A stretch of DNA of 64,000 nt from SZUA-309 sp965215995 (lineage in GTDB: Bacteria; Pseudomonadota; Gammaproteobacteria; Pseudomonadales; Azotimanducaceae). The DNA is taken from assembly GCA_965215995.1 (NCBI GenBank), contig OZ244128.1:1550001-1614000 (forward strand), read 5' to 3'. The notes under the pieces were generated by a model. That model worked only from the letters and a program-made list of their open reading frames with translations. It was not told the origin of the DNA and searched no databases. This document shows positions 34,065 through 42,897 of this stretch, in pieces (positions within the stretch are counted from its first letter, which is position 1; each line of letters opens with the position of its first letter). Position numbers and translations under genes: made by a program.

Positions 34065-36148
34065 CCCAGATTGCCCTGGTCGGCAACCCAAACTCCGGGA
34101 AAACCACTCTGTTCAATGACCTGACCGGAACCCGCCAGCGCGTTGGAAACTGGCCGGGGGTGACGGTTGAGCGGAAGACGGGCCACTTCAGTCACGGCGA
34201 CAGCTCGGTGAACGTCGTCGATCTGCCCGGTACCTACTCGCTCGAAGCCATCGGTGAAGCCATCGATGAGCACATCGCCCGGAGCTTCATCGTCGACCAG
34301 GCAGACGAGATCGACGTGCTGGTGAACGTGGTCGATGCATCGAGTCTGGCACGCGGCCTCTATCTCACCCTGGAACTGCTCGATACGGGCCTGCCGTTAG
34401 TGGTGGCACTGAACATGATGGATGTGGCGGATGACCACGGCCTGCATATCGATGCATTCAGCCTGTCCCAGGTACTGGGCTGCCCGGTAGTACCCATCGT
34501 CGCCAGTCGCGGCGAAGGGGTCGGCTCGCTGAAAGATGCGGTGATGGCGGCGGAAACACCCACCGTAACGCCGCCGACGTTCGCAACCCCGGCAGATCGC
34601 TACCGCTTCATAGACGAGCTGCTGAACAAAGCCATTCGTTCCTCCGGTGCCCGTCGGACCATCACCGATCGCATCGATACGCTGGTCCTGAACCGGTTCC
34701 TGGCCTTCCCCATCTTCCTGGCCGTGATGTATCTGATGTTCATGTTTTCCATCAATGTCGGGTCTGCGTTCATCGACCTTTTCGATGGTCTGGGTGCGGT
34801 GTTGTTCGTGGAAGGTCCGCGGCAACTGCTGAACGGGATTGGCCTGCCGGGTTGGCTGGTCGCCTTCATTGCCGACGGCGTCGGCGGCGGCGTTCAGCTG
34901 GTGGGTACCTTCATTCCCGTCATCGGCGCTCTCTTCCTGGCCTTGAGCTTCCTGGAGGACTCCGGCTACATGGGCCGGGTTGCCTTCATCGTCGATCGGT
35001 TGCTGCGAAGCCTGGGCTTGCCGGGGAAATCGTTCGTGCCGCTCATCGTCGGCTTCGGCTGCAACGTGCCTGCCGTCATGGCCACCAGAACGCTGGACAA
35101 CGAGCCGGATAGAATCCTCACCACACTCATGGCGCCTTACATGTCCTGTGGCGCGCGGCTGACCGTCTACGCACTGTTCGCCGCCGCTTTCTTTCCCAAC
35201 GGCGGTCAGAACGTGGTGTTCGCCCTTTATCTGATCGGCATCGTCGCTGCCGTTCTCAGCGCCCTTGCGGTACGTCGCTATCTGATCAAGGCACCGGAAA
35301 GCCAGTTCATGCTGGAGTTGCCCGCCTATCACATGCCCACCCTGAAGGGCCTGATCCTGCAGACCTGGCAGCGGCTGAAAGGTTTCGTGATTCGAGCGGG
35401 CAAGGCCATCGTCGCCGTGGTGATCATTCTCAACATGGTCAGCACCATCGGTACCGATGGCAGCATCGGCAACCAGGACAGCGAGAACTCCCTGCTCTCC
35501 GCGATTGGCAAGACCATCACGCCCGCCTTTTCGCCCATGGGCATCAGAGAAGACAACTGGCAGGCCACGGTGGGCATCTTCACCGGCATTTTCGCCAAAG
35601 AGGTGGTCGTCGGCACGCTGGACGCCCTGTACACACCGGAAGGCGAAGAAGAAAGCCTGACGCTCGGTGAGCAGGTGGCCGAGGCATTCGCCAGCGTTCC
35701 CGCCAACTTGGCGGATCTGGGTGGCACCTTCACCGACCCGCTCGGTATCGGTATTGATGAGCACGAGACGCTCGAGAGCGCGGCTTTGGAAAGCGAAGTG
35801 GCGACCGGTACCATCGCTCGCCTGCAGTCGAGCTTCGATGGCCAGCTCGGTGCCTTTTCCTACCTGTTGTTCGTACTGCTCTACATGCCTTGCGTGGCAA
35901 CCATCGGGGTTATCGTCAAGGAGATCGGGAGGTTCTGGGCAATCTTCAGCACGGTCTGGTCCATCGTGCTCGCCTACACGGCGGCAACGCTCTGCTACCA
36001 GTTTGGCAGCCTATCTGCCGACCCTTCCGGCGCTTTGATCACCAGTGCTGCGGCGCTGTTGGCCGCGGCAGGTATGTTTGTGCTGCTGGTGCGCTACGGC
36101 CGCCGGCAATCGCCCGGCCTGATACCGCTGGTGAATCTGGAATCATGA
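34061..36148 (+). CDS. feoB: Ferrous iron transporter B
   Basis: 695 residues from the ATG that overlaps the feoA stop. N-terminal G domain: G1 GNPNSGKT (8-15), G2 RVGNWPGVTVE, G3 DLPG, G4 NMMD, followed by a GDI helical linker; then a polytopic membrane domain with two gate repeats (SFLEDSGYMGRVAFIVDR, VGFGCNVPAVMATRTL; KEVVVGTLDALY, LLYMPCVATIGVI). The GFGCNVP and MPCVA cysteines line the Fe(II) path. Slightly shorter than E. coli FeoB (773). No feoC follows; the next gene is convergent. Confidence 0.95.
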   Translation: MTQIALVGNPNSGKTTLFNDLTGTRQRVGNWPGVTVERKTGHFSHGDSSVNVVDLPGTYSLEAIGEAIDEHIARSFIVDQADEIDVLVNVVDASSLARGLYLTLELLDTGLPLVVALNMMDVADDHGLHIDAFSLSQVLGCPVVPIVASRGEGVGSLKDAVMAAETPTVTPPTFATPADRYRFIDELLNKAIRSSGARRTITDRIDTLVLNRFLAFPIFLAVMYLMFMFSINVGSAFIDLFDGLGAVLFVEGPRQLLNGIGLPGWLVAFIADGVGGGVQLVGTFIPVIGALFLALSFLEDSGYMGRVAFIVDRLLRSLGLPGKSFVPLIVGFGCNVPAVMATRTLDNEPDRILTTLMAPYMSCGARLTVYALFAAAFFPNGGQNVVFALYLIGIVAAVLSALAVRRYLIKAPESQFMLELPAYHMPTLKGLILQTWQRLKGFVIRAGKAIVAVVIILNMVSTIGTDGSIGNQDSENSLLSAIGKTITPAFSPMGIREDNWQATVGIFTGIFAKEVVVGTLDALYTPEGEEESLTLGEQVAEAFASVPANLADLGGTFTDPLGIGIDEHETLESAALESEVATGTIARLQSSFDGQLGAFSYLLFVLLYMPCVATIGVIVKEIGRFWAIFSTVWSIVLAYTAATLCYQFGSLSADPSGALITSAAALLAAAGMFVLLVRYGRRQSPGLIPLVNLES

Positions 36149-36158
36149 GCCGGCCGGC

Positions 36159-36974
36159 TCAGTCCGCGTCGAGCAACTTCCGGTAGTTTCTCATGTGCCG
36201 CTGGGCGGCGAGCTCATCCCCTTTCAGCTCGAAGATCCGCGCCAGATTGTAGTGTGCATCCGGCACTGACGGTGCCCGCCGGTAGTACTCGGCGGCCTGC
36301 TCCACCTGGTCGAGCTCATCGAAGATAGTGCCCAGGTTGTAGTGAGCGAGCTGGTGATTGGCCGCCGTTTCGAGGGCTTTCTCATAATGCCGCTTGGCCT
36401 GCTTGAGATTGCCTTTCAACTGCAGCAGCCGGCCCAGGTTCACGTGCGCATCCGCGTTGGCGGGATTCAGCTCGATGGCCCGCTGGTACGCTTCCGGTGC
36501 CCGGCTCGGGTCCACTTCCTCCAGATCGAGCCCCAGGTTGTACCACTCGTCGCTGTCCAGATCGTCGCCTTCTTTGGCGATGATCAGGTTACGGTTGGCC
36601 AGGCTCGCCACGTTGTCGGCCAGTTCCGCCACCGAGAAGTCGAGTTGGGCCTGACCGGTTTCTGCATCCCACACCTGATTGTCCTCGCGGACGACCACGT
36701 TGCTGCCGTCCGCGAAGATCCGCACCGCGGCGAGGGAATCCACGTGGGTAAGCTCCGACTGCAGCTTCAGGAGTATCCGATAGGCTTTTCTGGCAGACAC
36801 GTTGGCATCGAGCAGGCTCTTCGCAGTGCGGAGCAGCACCACATCCTGGAAATTGAATCGATACTCGCCGTTCTCCGCGCGCTCAGGATCGATCAGCGCG
36901 CGTCGCACGTAGTGGCGCACCTGATCCGGCTTCATGCCGATGAGATCAGATACTTCGCGCGTGCTGTAACCCAT
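36159..36974 (-). CDS. MerR-type DNA-binding domain fused to TPR repeats
   Basis: 271 residues. Residues 1-70 are a MerR-like winged helix (YSTREVSDLIGMKPDQVRHYVRRALI, FNFQDVVLLRTAKSLLDANV). A beta-rich middle (~75-130) has FADGSNVVVREDNQVWDAETGQ. Residues ~135-270 carry four TPR units (EWYNLGLDLEEVDPSRAPEAYQRAI is the first, then DAHVNLGRLLQLKGNLKQAKRHYEKAL). No signal peptide. The combination suggests a regulator controlled by protein-protein contact. It lies 28 bp downstream of ku on the same strand and is likely co-transcribed, which hints at a link to DNA repair. Confidence 0.82.
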   Translation of the reverse strand: MGYSTREVSDLIGMKPDQVRHYVRRALIDPERAENGEYRFNFQDVVLLRTAKSLLDANVSARKAYRILLKLQSELTHVDSLAAVRIFADGSNVVVREDNQVWDAETGQAQLDFSVAELADNVASLANRNLIIAKEGDDLDSDEWYNLGLDLEEVDPSRAPEAYQRAIELNPANADAHVNLGRLLQLKGNLKQAKRHYEKALETAANHQLAHYNLGTIFDELDQVEQAAEYYRRAPSVPDAHYNLARIFELKGDELAAQRHMRNYRKLLDAD

Positions 36975-37002
36975 CAGGCGATTTTAGCAGCCTGCCTCGA
37001 AG

Positions 37003-37908
37003 TCAGCCCGTTTTTCGACCTCGCCCGGTAGTGGGCTTCTTCTTTGCGCGCGCTGCGGGCTTCTTTTTCGCCGCGGGCTTTTTAGCCGCCGGTTTCTTGC
37101 CGGCCGGTTTCTTGGAAATAGCCGATCCGCTGCCGGCCACCGAGGCTTTCAGCGCTTCCATGAGATCCACGATCTTGGACTCCGGCGCCTCTTCCGGCGG
37201 CAAGGTGATTTCCTGCCCGTCGATCTTCTGCTGAATCCGCTCCATCATTCTCGAGCGCACCTGATCCTGATAGCGCTCAGGTTCGAACTTCGCGTTCACT
37301 CGTTGCTCGATGATGGTCAGCGCCAGGTCCAGCTCGTCATCATTGATCTCGCAAGGATCCAGGGTGACCTCGGAGAACGGCCGGAGCTCGTCTTCGTGCT
37401 TCAGCTGCTCCATGATGAGGCCTTCGCTGTCACCTTCCGCAAAGGGGCGCACCAGCACCAGATAGCTCTTGCCGCGTGCGGCATAGTTCGCCAGCGCCGC
37501 CCGACCGGTCTTCTCCAGAGCCGCACGCAACAGGTGATAGGAACGCGCGGCTCCTTTGTCCGGACCCAGGTAGTAAACCTTCTCTATGTACAACCGCTCC
37601 ACATCCTCGAGCGGAATGAACTCGGCAATGTCGATGGCGTTGGTGGTTTCCACATGCATGGCCTTGATCTCTTCCTCGGAGAAGAGCACATACTGGCCTT
37701 TCGCAAACTCGTAACCCTGCACCCGGTCCGCACGGTCGACCACCTCACCGGTGGATGAGCTGATGTACTGTTGTTTCAGCCGGGAGCCGTCTTTCGACAG
37801 ATAGTTGAAGCGAACAGCCTTGGTGGTGTCCACAGTGGAATAGAGCTTCACGGGAATGGCCACTAGGCCAAACGAGATCGTTCCTGAGCCTATCGAGCGA
37901 GCTGCCAT
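37003..37908 (-). CDS. ku: Ku DNA end-binding protein
   Basis: 301 residues from the ATG at 37906-37908 with GGAGGGG upstream; the frame is open 354 nt further but those codons read through the ligD start. Starts MAARSIGSGTISFGLVAIPVKLYS, a bacterial Ku hallmark. Beta-barrel bridge core to ~255, then a lysine/alanine/proline-rich tail (KKPAAKKPAAKKKP steps, ~255-301) like the basic tails that let Ku slide on DNA. It binds double-strand ends and recruits LigD in non-homologous end joining. Divergent from ligD with 95 bp between. Confidence 0.95.
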   Translation of the reverse strand: MAARSIGSGTISFGLVAIPVKLYSTVDTTKAVRFNYLSKDGSRLKQQYISSSTGEVVDRADRVQGYEFAKGQYVLFSEEEIKAMHVETTNAIDIAEFIPLEDVERLYIEKVYYLGPDKGAARSYHLLRAALEKTGRAALANYAARGKSYLVLVRPFAEGDSEGLIMEQLKHEDELRPFSEVTLDPCEINDDELDLALTIIEQRVNAKFEPERYQDQVRSRMMERIQQKIDGQEITLPPEEAPESKIVDLMEALKASVAGSGSAISKKPAGKKPAAKKPAAKKKPAARAKKKPTTGRGRKTG

Positions 37909-38003
37909 CGTCTTCCCCTCCTCTCCTTGAGCGCCGGGTCCGTGGTTGGACCTGTCGCCGGGTTTCGACTTGGGCGGCCGGAGACTATAACTTAAGGTCC
38001 GTT

Positions 38004-40532
38004 GTGCCCTCAAGAAACCTGAAAACCTACCGTGACAAGCGTCTCGCCGACGCAACACCGGAACCTTTCGGACGTGCGCTGGTTCCGGCGACCGGCAAGC
38101 TGTTCGTGGTGCAGCAACACAAAGCCTCCCATCTGCACTTCGATCTGCGCCTGGAGATGGACGGTGTGCTGCGTTCCTGGGCCGTGCCCAAGGGCCCCTC
38201 ATCCCACATGAAAGACAAGCGGTTTGCCGCTCTCGTGGAAGATCACCCCCTCGATTACGCAAACTTCGAAGGCACCATTCCGGAAGGGAACTACGGCGCC
38301 GGTCAGGTGATCGTCTGGGATCGAGGAATCTGGCAACCTGTGGGGAATCCCCAGGAGGGTTTAAAGAAAGGCAAATTGCTTTTCGATCTGTATGGATTCA
38401 AGCTGCACGGGCGCTGGACTCTGGTGCGCATGAAAGGTGGCAGGAACGCCAGCAAAGCCGCCGAGGAAGGCCGGGAATGGCTCCTCATCAAGGAACGGGA
38501 CAGCTACGAAGGCGAGGACGGCACCTTCTCTGACCGTTCCGTGCTATCCGGACTCACAGTAGAGCAAGTCGCAGAACCAGCGGCCGTCGCCCGCCAGCGG
38601 CTGGCTGCAGCCAGGCGACTCAAGGAAGCCGTCCGCACAGCCGGATCATCCGTCGAGATGTCTTCCATCAGCCCCATGCTCGCCACAGCCGGTGAAGTCT
38701 TCGATCGTCCTGACTGGCTTTTCGAGCTGAAGTACGACGGCTACCGGATCCTGATCGACAAGACACCCAACGGCGTCGTACTGCGGTCCCGGAACGGCCA
38801 TGACCTCACTGCCCGCTTTCCGGAAATCGCCGGCTCGGCAAAACGCATTCCACCGGCGCGATACCTGATGGACGGGGAGCTCGTGGTTCTGAACCCCCGC
38901 GGCGTGCCGGACTTCTCGCTGCTCCAGTCTCGAGCAAAACTGACTGGCGAGCTCGAAGTAGCCCGGGCCGCTATCGAGCTACCCTGTACCTACTTCGCCT
39001 TCGATCTGCTCAGCCTGGGTGACGGCAACGGCGACGAGCTGGACCTGCGCTCGGTCCCCCTCATCAAGAGAAAACAGCAACTTGAAAAACTGCTGCCGCC
39101 GCAAGGTGCGATCCGCTATTCAGACCACGTCCTCAAGGAAGGACGCTCCACCTATCAGGCCGCAATCCAGCTCGGGCTGGAAGGCATCGTCGGCAAACGG
39201 AAGGACAGCCGCTACGAACCGGGCCGATCAAAAGCCTGGATCAAGGTCCGGCATGCGAAGACGGCCGATTTCGTGATCCTGGGTGTGGCTGCCAACCGCA
39301 ATAACAGCCGGGACATCGGCTCGTTGGCTCTCGGAGAGTATCGCCGCGGCGAGCTGACCTATGTGGGCCGCGCCGGTTCCGGACTCAACGCCGAGATGCG
39401 CAAGACACTTGAAGGCGCACTCACCGAATCTGTTGAGCGGCCGGAATTCGTGCCCACCGATCAGGCGAAAAAAGTTGCCTGGGTGCAGCCCTCGCTCGCC
39501 GTGGAAGTGGCTTTTAAAGAGTACACGCGGGACGGACACCTGCGGCATCCGGTCATACAGCGCCTGCGTCCGGACAAGCCCATTGAAGAGTGCATCGGCG
39601 GCTTCGACGATCCGGGGGTGGTGACCTTGAAACCCGCTCCGGAACCCGAGGTGGCGATCACTCATCCGGACAAGGTGTTCTTCCCGGAACGGGCGCTGAC
39701 CAAGCTCGACCTGATCCGTTACTACGAGAAGATCAGCCGGTGGATGTTGCCCTACCTCGCCGATCGACCCATCGTGCTGACCCGCTACCCGGACGGCATC
39801 CACGGCAAGTCGTTCTACCAGCGGGATGCACCCGATTTCGTGCCGGACTGGATCCGACGGGAAGTGCTCTGGTCGGAAACCGCCGAACGAGAGGTGCGCT
39901 ACTTCATCGTCGATGGTGCTGCGGCGCTGAAGTACCTGGCGAACCTGGGCACCATTCCCATCCACACGGCACACAGCCGGGTGGCCGACCTGGAGCATCC
40001 CGACTGGTGCGTGCTGGATCTGGACCCCAAGTCAGCGCCGTTCGCCGATGTGATCACCCTCGCCCAGGCCATTGGCGAGCTGGCCGACGAGCTCGAGCTG
40101 CCTGCCTATGCAAAGACCAGTGGCAAGTCCGGTCTGCACGTGGTGATCCCACTGGCACGACAGCTCAGTCACGAGCATGCCAGAACCCTGGCCGAGCTGA
40201 TGGCTCGGGTGATCGTCAGCCGCTACCCGGAGATCAGCACCGTCGCCCGTTCCCTGCGAGCGCGGGAGGGCAAAGTCTATGTAGATTTCGGTCAGAACGG
40301 TCAGGGCCGTCTGCTGGTTGCTCCGTTCAGTGTCCGGGCCGAGCCAGCCGCATCGGTTTCCGTGCCGCTCAAGTGGTCGGAGGTGAACGGCAGGCTCGAC
40401 AATGCCAACTACCACATCACCAATGCCATCCGTCGTATGCAGCGATTAGGCGACGACCCGCTGGCAAAGGTGCTTACAGATCAGCCGGATCTGGTCCAGG
40501 CCCTTTCCCGGTTGGCTGATATCTCAGGCTGA
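38004..40532 (+). CDS. ligD: Multifunctional DNA ligase D
   Basis: 842 residues from a GTG start with AAGG 6 nt upstream. Three domains in the Pseudomonas order: 3'-phosphoesterase (~1-190; HKASHLHFDLR with H39, H45, D47, R49, and H81), ATP-dependent ligase (~220-530; KYDGYR with adenylated K243, then SRNGHDLT, ELVVL, EGIVGKRKDS, AWIKV) and primase-polymerase (~550-842; LTRYPDGIHGKSFYQRDAP, CVLDLDPKSAPF, TSGKSGLHVVIPL). It trims, fills and seals DNA ends held by Ku. Complete and apparently functional. Confidence 0.96.
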   Translation: MPSRNLKTYRDKRLADATPEPFGRALVPATGKLFVVQQHKASHLHFDLRLEMDGVLRSWAVPKGPSSHMKDKRFAALVEDHPLDYANFEGTIPEGNYGAGQVIVWDRGIWQPVGNPQEGLKKGKLLFDLYGFKLHGRWTLVRMKGGRNASKAAEEGREWLLIKERDSYEGEDGTFSDRSVLSGLTVEQVAEPAAVARQRLAAARRLKEAVRTAGSSVEMSSISPMLATAGEVFDRPDWLFELKYDGYRILIDKTPNGVVLRSRNGHDLTARFPEIAGSAKRIPPARYLMDGELVVLNPRGVPDFSLLQSRAKLTGELEVARAAIELPCTYFAFDLLSLGDGNGDELDLRSVPLIKRKQQLEKLLPPQGAIRYSDHVLKEGRSTYQAAIQLGLEGIVGKRKDSRYEPGRSKAWIKVRHAKTADFVILGVAANRNNSRDIGSLALGEYRRGELTYVGRAGSGLNAEMRKTLEGALTESVERPEFVPTDQAKKVAWVQPSLAVEVAFKEYTRDGHLRHPVIQRLRPDKPIEECIGGFDDPGVVTLKPAPEPEVAITHPDKVFFPERALTKLDLIRYYEKISRWMLPYLADRPIVLTRYPDGIHGKSFYQRDAPDFVPDWIRREVLWSETAEREVRYFIVDGAAALKYLANLGTIPIHTAHSRVADLEHPDWCVLDLDPKSAPFADVITLAQAIGELADELELPAYAKTSGKSGLHVVIPLARQLSHEHARTLAELMARVIVSRYPEISTVARSLRAREGKVYVDFGQNGQGRLLVAPFSVRAEPAASVSVPLKWSEVNGRLDNANYHITNAIRRMQRLGDDPLAKVLTDQPDLVQALSRLADISG

Positions 40533-40604
40533 CGCTAGTTGATCGCGATCCCCAACCCGCCTTAGGGTTCTGCTGTTCAGGTTGGTCACACGAGGGACGG
40601 CTCC

Positions 40605-41639
40605 ATGACAGAAAACGATGACAAGTCACTCAAAGTAGGGTTGCAGCTCGGCTACTGGAGCGCGAACCCGCCGGAGAACTTTCTCGAGCTCGCCAAAGAG
40701 GCGGAAACCCTCGGCTTCGATTCGGTCTGGACGGCGGAAGCCTACGGATCCGATGCGCTCACGCCCCTGGCCTGGATCGGCTCACAGACCGAGCGCATTC
40801 GATTGGGCACGGGTGTCTGTCAGCTCTCAGCCCGTTCGCCGACCGCCATGGCCATGGCTGCCATGACGCTGGATCATCTCTCCAAAGGTCGGATGATCCT
40901 CGGTCTCGGCGTGTCCGGCCCGCAAGTCGTCGAAGGCTGGTACGGCGCACCGTTCTCCAAACCGCTATCGCGCACCCGCGAGTACATCGACATCATTCGC
41001 CAGGTGCTGGCTCGCGAAACGCCGGTTTCGAACAAAGGCGAACACTACCCCCTACCCTACCAGGGCAAAGGCAGCTGGGGCCTCGGCAAGCCGCTGAAGT
41101 CCATCGTCCATCCGTACCGGGAGGATCTGCCCATCTTCCTGGGTGCAGAAGGACCGAAGAACGTCGCGCTCGCTGCTGAAGTCTGCGATGGCTGGCTACC
41201 GCTGTACTACTCACCATTTCGCCAGGAGACCTACAGCGCATCGCTCACCAACGCCCGCTCTGACTTCGAGATCACTCATGGCGTTGTGGTGAACATCACC
41301 GACGACATCGAGCAGGGACTGATGCCTGTGAAGCACATGCTGGCGCTCTATGTGGGTGGCATGGGCGCCAAGAAACGCAATTTCCACAAGGAGCTGGTCA
41401 CCCGCATGGGTTTCGGCGAGGAGGCAGACAAGGTGCAGGAGCTGTTTCTTTCCGGCAAGAAGGTGGAGGCTGCCCACGCGGTGCCAGATGCGCTTGCAGA
41501 TGAGATTTCGCTGGTCGGACCAGAGGGACGCATTCGCGAGCGGATCAGCGTCTGGCGCGAGACGCCGGTGACATCGCTGCTGGTGTCTGCTCGCAGTCCG
41601 GCTGAGCTCGAGACCATGGCAAGACTGGTGCTGGGCTGA
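40605..41639 (+). CDS. LLM-class flavin-dependent oxidoreductase, F420-type
   Basis: 344 residues, GAGGGA ribosome-binding site. Luciferase-like TIM barrel (VGLQLGYWSANPPENFLELAKEAETLGFDSVWTAEAYGSD near the start; GTGVCQLSARSPTAMAMAAMTLDHLS; LGLGVSGPQVVEGWYG). This sequence type is usually assigned to F420-dependent enzymes, but F420 use in this organism is not shown and FMN is possible. Followed 63 bp later by the candidate selenoprotein gene on the same strand. Confidence 0.85.
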   Translation: MTENDDKSLKVGLQLGYWSANPPENFLELAKEAETLGFDSVWTAEAYGSDALTPLAWIGSQTERIRLGTGVCQLSARSPTAMAMAAMTLDHLSKGRMILGLGVSGPQVVEGWYGAPFSKPLSRTREYIDIIRQVLARETPVSNKGEHYPLPYQGKGSWGLGKPLKSIVHPYREDLPIFLGAEGPKNVALAAEVCDGWLPLYYSPFRQETYSASLTNARSDFEITHGVVVNITDDIEQGLMPVKHMLALYVGGMGAKKRNFHKELVTRMGFGEEADKVQELFLSGKKVEAAHAVPDALADEISLVGPEGRIRERISVWRETPVTSLLVSARSPAELETMARLVLG

Positions 41640-41702
41640 TTCATCCAGGGGTTCAACTCAATGTGCTGATATAGTCAGCCCGAACCACCGATCGAGGAAG
41701 AC

Positions 41703-42245
41703 ATGGCGAGAGTGAGACTGGTTCCTGATGCGGAGCTCAACGAAGCGACCCGGGCAGCGGTGCAATCCATGGAAGCAAGCGGCCAGGACACGTCAACCAT
41801 TCGTGGCCTGGCAAACGCGCAAACGTTGTTCGACAGCTACTTCCGGTTTTACGGTCCCGCGCGCGAAGGCCGGTCGATCGGGGCTGAGCTGATCGAGCTG
41901 GTTCGTCTGCGCATCGCCCGCCACAACGACTGCTTCACATGACTGAACGCTCGGCTCCTGCAGTCTGCAGGAGATCTCAACGAAGAGAAGATAGCTCGCC
42001 TGGACCTGGACAAGACGCTCGATGGGTTTACGGATGAGGAATTGCTCGCCGTCGAGTACGCCGATCGCCTCGCGACTGCGCATCACGATATGGACGATGC
42101 GTTCTTCGATCGGTTGAAAGCCCACTTCGACGATGAGCAGGTTCTCGAGCTCGGCATGATGATCGGTCAGTTCATCGGCTTTGGCCGACTGCTGATGGTG
42201 CTGGATCTGGAATCCAGGTTCTGCTCGGTGACCGACGCCTCCTGA
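41703..42245 (+). CDS. Carboxymuconolactone decarboxylase/AhpD-like protein, probable selenoprotein (in-frame TGA = Sec80)
   Basis: A conventional reading stops at TGA 41940-41942 after 79 residues, but the same frame continues without further stops to 42245 and encodes the missing half of the family, giving 180 residues. The helix around the stop reads RIARHNDCFT-TGA-LNARL: the family has CxxC here, so TGA replaces the second cysteine and would give C77-x-x-U80. The rest (LAVEYADRLATAHHDMDDAFFDRL..LGMMIGQFIGFGRLLMVLDLE) is intact. A hairpin with GU in its loop starts 13 nt after the TGA. AhpD-like proteins use CxxC for peroxide/disulfide chemistry, and selenocysteine forms are known in the family. 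The alternative is a pseudogene by one nonsense change. GAGGAAG precedes the ATG. Confidence 0.75.
41943..41973 (+). promoter_or_regulatory. Candidate bacterial SECIS element
   Basis: Directly downstream of the in-frame TGA, CTCCTGCA (41955-41962) pairs perfectly with TGCAGGAG (41966-41973). The loop is GTC, so the apical G lies 20 nt after the TGA, inside the usual 16-37 nt window, and the GU pair matches the SelB contact of the E. coli fdhF element. It is embedded in the coding sequence, as bacterial SECIS elements are. Confidence 0.65.
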
Positions 42246-42284
42246 CCGGAGGCGTCGATCTGCGGACCAGCATCAGAGTCTTGC

Positions 42285-42722
42285 TCAAGGCGTTGGCTCA
42301 TGGGGCTTCGCTATCGTCGCCAGCATCAGATCCGAGTCTGCCTGCTGCGCATCGCTGGCATTGTTGATCAAAACGTGAATCGGCTCAGCGAGCAACGACG
42401 AGGCAATCCGGTCCCGCTTGAACTGTTCAGCACGAAAGGCGCGCTCGAAGCTCGCGGCAATCTGATCGTCTGAAGGGGTCTGACTCCGCAGTTTCTCGTT
42501 GATCTCCTTGTAGAGTGGATCCACGGCGATCGCCTCCCTTCGGACTGGTCCGGCAGGTGTGGCCTGTCGATTCAGATCTCTGTCGAAACTGGCCAGAATC
42601 TGGTCGGTTGAAGGCGCCGGTTGCGCATCACCGTAGACCAGATGGTCTTCATAGATCCGGGCACCGGCATAACCAGCGATCATCAGTGCGCAGACAGTAA
42701 ACAGGGTTGTGGCTTTGTTCAT
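42285..42722 (-). CDS. Small membrane-anchored or secreted protein, unknown function
   Basis: 145 residues from the ATG at 42720-42722 (GAGGAG upstream). N-terminal hydrophobic segment (TTLFTVCALMIAGYAGARI) acts as anchor or signal peptide. The periplasmic part contains two similar short blocks, STDQILASFDRDLNR (~38-52) and SDDQIAASFERAFRA (~83-97), an internal duplication. Not recognised otherwise. Divergent from the Nramp-like gene. Confidence 0.65.
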   Translation of the reverse strand: MNKATTLFTVCALMIAGYAGARIYEDHLVYGDAQPAPSTDQILASFDRDLNRQATPAGPVRREAIAVDPLYKEINEKLRSQTPSDDQIAASFERAFRAEQFKRDRIASSLLAEPIHVLINNASDAQQADSDLMLATIAKPHEPTP

Positions 42723-42897
42723 CGGTATTGCTCCTCTGTGCATTCACGATGAAAGGATCTTCGGCGATCTCCACAGCAGGGTCTTAAAGTCCTTCTCCGG
42801 GTTTTCTCCAGAAATCCTGGTTTCTGACTTTGTAGGCAATTGAATCCATACTGACGGTTGGCCAGGGCAGTTCAGTCAGGGCAACAGAGGAGAACGC

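Noticed and set aside
34397..35764. 455-codon minus-strand frame opposite feoB
   Set aside because: Histidine/glutamine-rich translation of the antisense strand; FeoB motifs are unambiguous on the plus strand.
37909..38262. N-terminal extension of the ku frame
   Set aside because: It crosses the ligD start and has no ribosome-binding site, while the ATG at 37908 gives the canonical Ku N-terminus.
41703..41942. Stand-alone 79-residue protein ending at TGA
   Set aside because: The fold would be cut in the middle of the active-site helix; the in-frame continuation and the hairpin favour selenocysteine.
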